Source: an uncultured Collinsella sp. (GTDB lineage: Bacteria > Actinomycetota > Coriobacteriia > Coriobacteriales > Coriobacteriaceae). Taken from it: a DNA stretch of 64,000 bases. Where the stretch lies: contig CABUIE010000002.1 of NCBI GenBank assembly GCA_902491565.1, positions 1 through 64,000 of the forward strand. The letters are read 5' to 3'. Positions within the stretch are counted from its first letter, which is position 1. Each line of letters starts with the position of its first letter. Position numbers and translations under genes: made by a program. This document shows, piece by piece, positions 61,980 to 64,000 of the stretch. Under the pieces are notes generated by a model. The model made no database searches. It worked only from the letters and a program-made list of their open reading frames with translations, and was not told where the DNA came from.

Positions 61980-62195
61980 CTACTCGGCGACAGCGGACTT
62001 CTCCGCTGCGATCTCGCGGGCGCGCTGCTCCGTGAGGACGCGAGCGATGTCCTTCTTCACGGTGTTGACGCGAGCGGTGTTGTCCAGCTGGCTGGTGGCC
62101 ATCTGGAAACGAAGGTTAAAGAGCTCGGCGCGCATTTCCTTCAGCTTCTCAACGAGCTGAGCGTCCGAGAGCTCACGAATCTCTGCGGGCTTCAT
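61980..62195 (-). CDS. rpmC: 50S ribosomal protein L29
   Basis: uL29 (71 aa), [39 protein letters not shown]. Its ATG overlaps the rplP stop by one base (TAATG). Confidence 0.97.
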   Translation of the reverse strand: MKPAEIRELSDAQLVEKLKEMRAELFNLRFQMATSQLDNTARVNTVKKDIARVLTEQRAREIAAEKSAVAE

Positions 62196-62698
62196 TAGTT
62201 CTCCTCCTTGGCGGCGGCGGCGTCCTCAGCAGCCCACTTGGCCTCGAGAGCGGCCTCCTCAGCCATCTCCTTCTCGATGCGCTGCTCAGCGTTCTTGGCA
62301 GCAACAATCTTGGTCTTGATGGGAAGCTTATGCTGTGCAAGACGCAGAGCCTCGCGAGCGACCTCCTCGGGCACGCCCTTGACCTCGAACATGATGCGAC
62401 CGGGCTTGACGACGGCCACCCACTCCTCGGGGTTACCCTTACCAGAACCCATGCGAGTCTCGGCAGGCTTCTTGGTGATGGGCTTATCGGGGAAGATCGT
62501 GATGTAGACACGACCGCCACGCTTCATGTAGCGGGTCATGGCAATACGAGCGGCCTCGATCTGACGGTTGGTGATCCAATGGGCCTCGAGAGCCTGGATA
62601 CCAAACTCGCCGAAATGCAGCTCGGTATTACCCTTGGCCTGGCCCTTCATGGAGCCACGCTGCACCTTGCGGTGAAGAATACGCTTAGGGGCAAGCAC
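62195..62698 (-). CDS. rplP: 50S ribosomal protein L16
   Basis: uL16 (167 aa), [38 protein letters not shown] and [30 protein letters not shown] start overlapping the rpsC stop (TAGTG). It carries an acidic, Ala/Glu-rich tail of about 30 residues not found in most L16. Confidence 0.97.
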   Translation of the reverse strand: MLAPKRILHRKVQRGSMKGQAKGNTELHFGEFGIQALEAHWITNRQIEAARIAMTRYMKRGGRVYITIFPDKPITKKPAETRMGSGKGNPEEWVAVVKPGRIMFEVKGVPEEVAREALRLAQHKLPIKTKIVAAKNAEQRIEKEMAEEAALEAKWAAEDAAAAKEEN

Positions 62699-63408
62699 TA
62701 CTGACCCCTCCTCTCGGAGTTACGACGACGAGGACGGGAAGAGCCCTCGAGTGCAGGGTTGGGAACAGGCTGGCCCGGGAGCTTCTCGCCCAGGTAGATC
62801 CAGACCTTCACGCCGCAAGCGCCCATAGTGGTGCTAGCGACAGCCGTGCCGTAGTCGATCTTGGCACGGAGGGTGTGCAGAGGCACGCGACCCTCACGGT
62901 ACCACTCACGACGGCCCATCTCGGCACCGCCGAGACGACCGGAGCACTGGATACGGATGCCCTTAGCGCCGGCCTTGCGGGCGGACTGGACAGCCTTGCG
63001 CATAGCGCGACGGAAGGCAACGCGGCCCTCGAGCTGCTCGGCAATAGACTGAGCAACGAGGTTGGCGTCGAGCTCGGGGCGCTTGATCTCGACAACGTCG
63101 ACGGAGAGCTGGCCCTTGGAGACGCCAGCGACCTTCTCGAGCTCGGTGCGGAGGGTATCGATCTCGGCACCCTTCTTACCGATGACAACGCCGGGGCGAG
63201 CGGTGAGGATGATGACCTTCACCTTGTCGCCAGCGCGCTCGATCTCGACGCGGGAGACAGCTGCGCGGGAAAGACGCTTCTCGAGGTACTTGCGGATCTC
63301 GAGATCGTTACCGAGGGTCTTAGCGTAATCCTTCTCTGCGAACCAGCGGGAGCGCCAGTTCTCGGTGATGCCAAGACGGAAGCCGGTGGGGTAGACTTTC
63401 TGACCCAT
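62698..63408 (-). CDS. rpsC: 30S ribosomal protein S3
   Basis: uS3 (236 aa): [32 protein letters not shown] domain [22 protein letters not shown] and C-terminal [20 protein letters not shown] type block. Short basic tail. Confidence 0.98.
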   Translation of the reverse strand: MGQKVYPTGFRLGITENWRSRWFAEKDYAKTLGNDLEIRKYLEKRLSRAAVSRVEIERAGDKVKVIILTARPGVVIGKKGAEIDTLRTELEKVAGVSKGQLSVDVVEIKRPELDANLVAQSIAEQLEGRVAFRRAMRKAVQSARKAGAKGIRIQCSGRLGGAEMGRREWYREGRVPLHTLRAKIDYGTAVASTTMGACGVKVWIYLGEKLPGQPVPNPALEGSSRPRRRNSERRGQ

Positions 63409-63414
63409 ACAGCT

Positions 63415-63786
63415 TTACGCCTCCTTTCGAGGAGCAACGACGACGGTGATGTGGGAAGTACGCTTCAGAATGCGAGAAGCGGAACCCTTGGCGCGGGGAC
63501 GGATGCGCTTAAGCGTCGGACCCTCGTCAACATAGGCAGCGGCGACAACCAGGTTGTCGGCACGCAGACCGTTGTTGTTCTCGGCGTTCGCAACGGCGGA
63601 ACGGAGAACCTTCTCGACATCCACGGCGACAGCGCGGTCGCAGAAGTGGAGGATGTCGAAGGCCTGAGCGACAGGCTTGCGGCGGATCAGATCGACCACC
63701 AGGCGGGCCTTGCTGGGGGAAACACGCACGTACTTAGCGACGGCGCGAACCTCGGTGGCCTCAGTTTCAATAGACTTAGTTGCCAT
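63415..63786 (-). CDS. rplV: 50S ribosomal protein L22
   Basis: uL22 (123 aa), [32 protein letters not shown] and the tip-loop region [28 protein letters not shown] that lines the exit tunnel. Confidence 0.98.
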   Translation of the reverse strand: MATKSIETEATEVRAVAKYVRVSPSKARLVVDLIRRKPVAQAFDILHFCDRAVAVDVEKVLRSAVANAENNNGLRADNLVVAAAYVDEGPTLKRIRPRAKGSASRILKRTSHITVVVAPRKEA

Positions 63787-63800
63787 TTACGGTTAACCCC

Positions 63801-64000
63801 CTATTTGGCCTTGTGGCCACGGAACGTACGAGTCGGCGCGAACTCGCCGAGCTTGTGACCAACCATGGACTCGGTAACATACACGGGCACATGCTTGCGG
63901 CCGTCGTGGACGGCGATGGTGTGACCAACCATCTCGGGGAAGATGGTGGACGCGCGGGACCAGGTCTTCACGACGTCCTTCTTGCCAGCCTCGTTCATCG
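63801..64000 (-). CDS. rpsS: 30S ribosomal protein S19 (5' end outside the window)
   Basis: The visible 65 residues ([65 protein letters not shown]) are the C-terminal two thirds of uS19; the first about 20 residues lie beyond position 64000. The Met seen at 63998 is internal. Confidence 0.96.
   Translation of the reverse strand, partial: MNEAGKKDVVKTWSRASTIFPEMVGHTIAVHDGRKHVPVYVTESMVGHKLGEFAPTRTFRGHKAK

Noticed and set aside
1..64000. tRNA and rRNA genes
   Set aside because: No cloverleaf with a TTCRANNC T-loop or rRNA sequence was recognised by eye in the intergenic regions; a covariance search could still find one.

Overview
The window (about 62% GC by eye) looks like a chromosome segment of an anaerobic gut actinobacterium of the class Coriobacteriia, most like Collinsella. 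This is inferred from gene content: Gram-positive-type zinc adenylate kinase and S14, a sortase-E-like LAxTG surface protein, and a selenium-linked purine catabolic cluster. No 16S rRNA gene is present to confirm it.

Layout. 0-11.6 kb: HAD phosphatase, adenine deaminase, tyrS, a U32-family protein, a class A PBP, argR, a GT2 glycosyltransferase and truA. 11.7-21.4 kb: on the minus strand, the 3' half of the S10-spc-alpha ribosomal superoperon (rplE to rplQ, with secY, adk, map, infA, rpoA). 60.9-64 kb: the 5' half (rpsS to rplX), same strand and same order. The 39.5 kb between rplX and rplE is therefore an insertion into a normally continuous operon.

Inside it are two halves of a selenium-dependent purine/urate catabolism cluster. 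The first (21.7-31.7 kb) has xdhC, yqeB, yqeC, hydA, mocA, ygeW, ygeY, dpaL and a YheO-like regulator. The second (43.7-54.6 kb) has a fused xanthine dehydrogenase, polyferredoxin, ygfK, ssnA, an NCS2 purine permease, a second YheO-like regulator and ridA. Together they would import purines, oxidise or reduce them on a Mo/Se hydroxylase, open the rings and release ammonia and pyruvate; the individual ring-opening steps are not fully assigned.

Between these halves (31.7-43.6 kb) lies an accessory island: unknown proteins, a sortase-anchored three-domain surface protein, a frameshifted exonuclease, a small hydrophobic type I toxin-like peptide with a decayed second copy, a DUF4143 ATPase remnant, an intact ATPase/nuclease-like gene behind a 52-bp palindrome, and a frameshifted AbiEi/DUF559-like gene flanked on both sides by arrays of 62-bp palindromic repeats. 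54.9-60.3 kb: a second U32 protein, an RluA-type synthase, a DeoR regulator and a Gfo/Idh oxidoreductase.

The non-coding DNA is unusually rich in palindromic repeats of at least four families. The most striking are (i) the 62-bp GGAAA...TCCC arrays around the AbiEi/DUF559-like gene and (ii) dispersed short elements with a conserved 13-nt loop (GTCCC core) but different, internally complementary arms.
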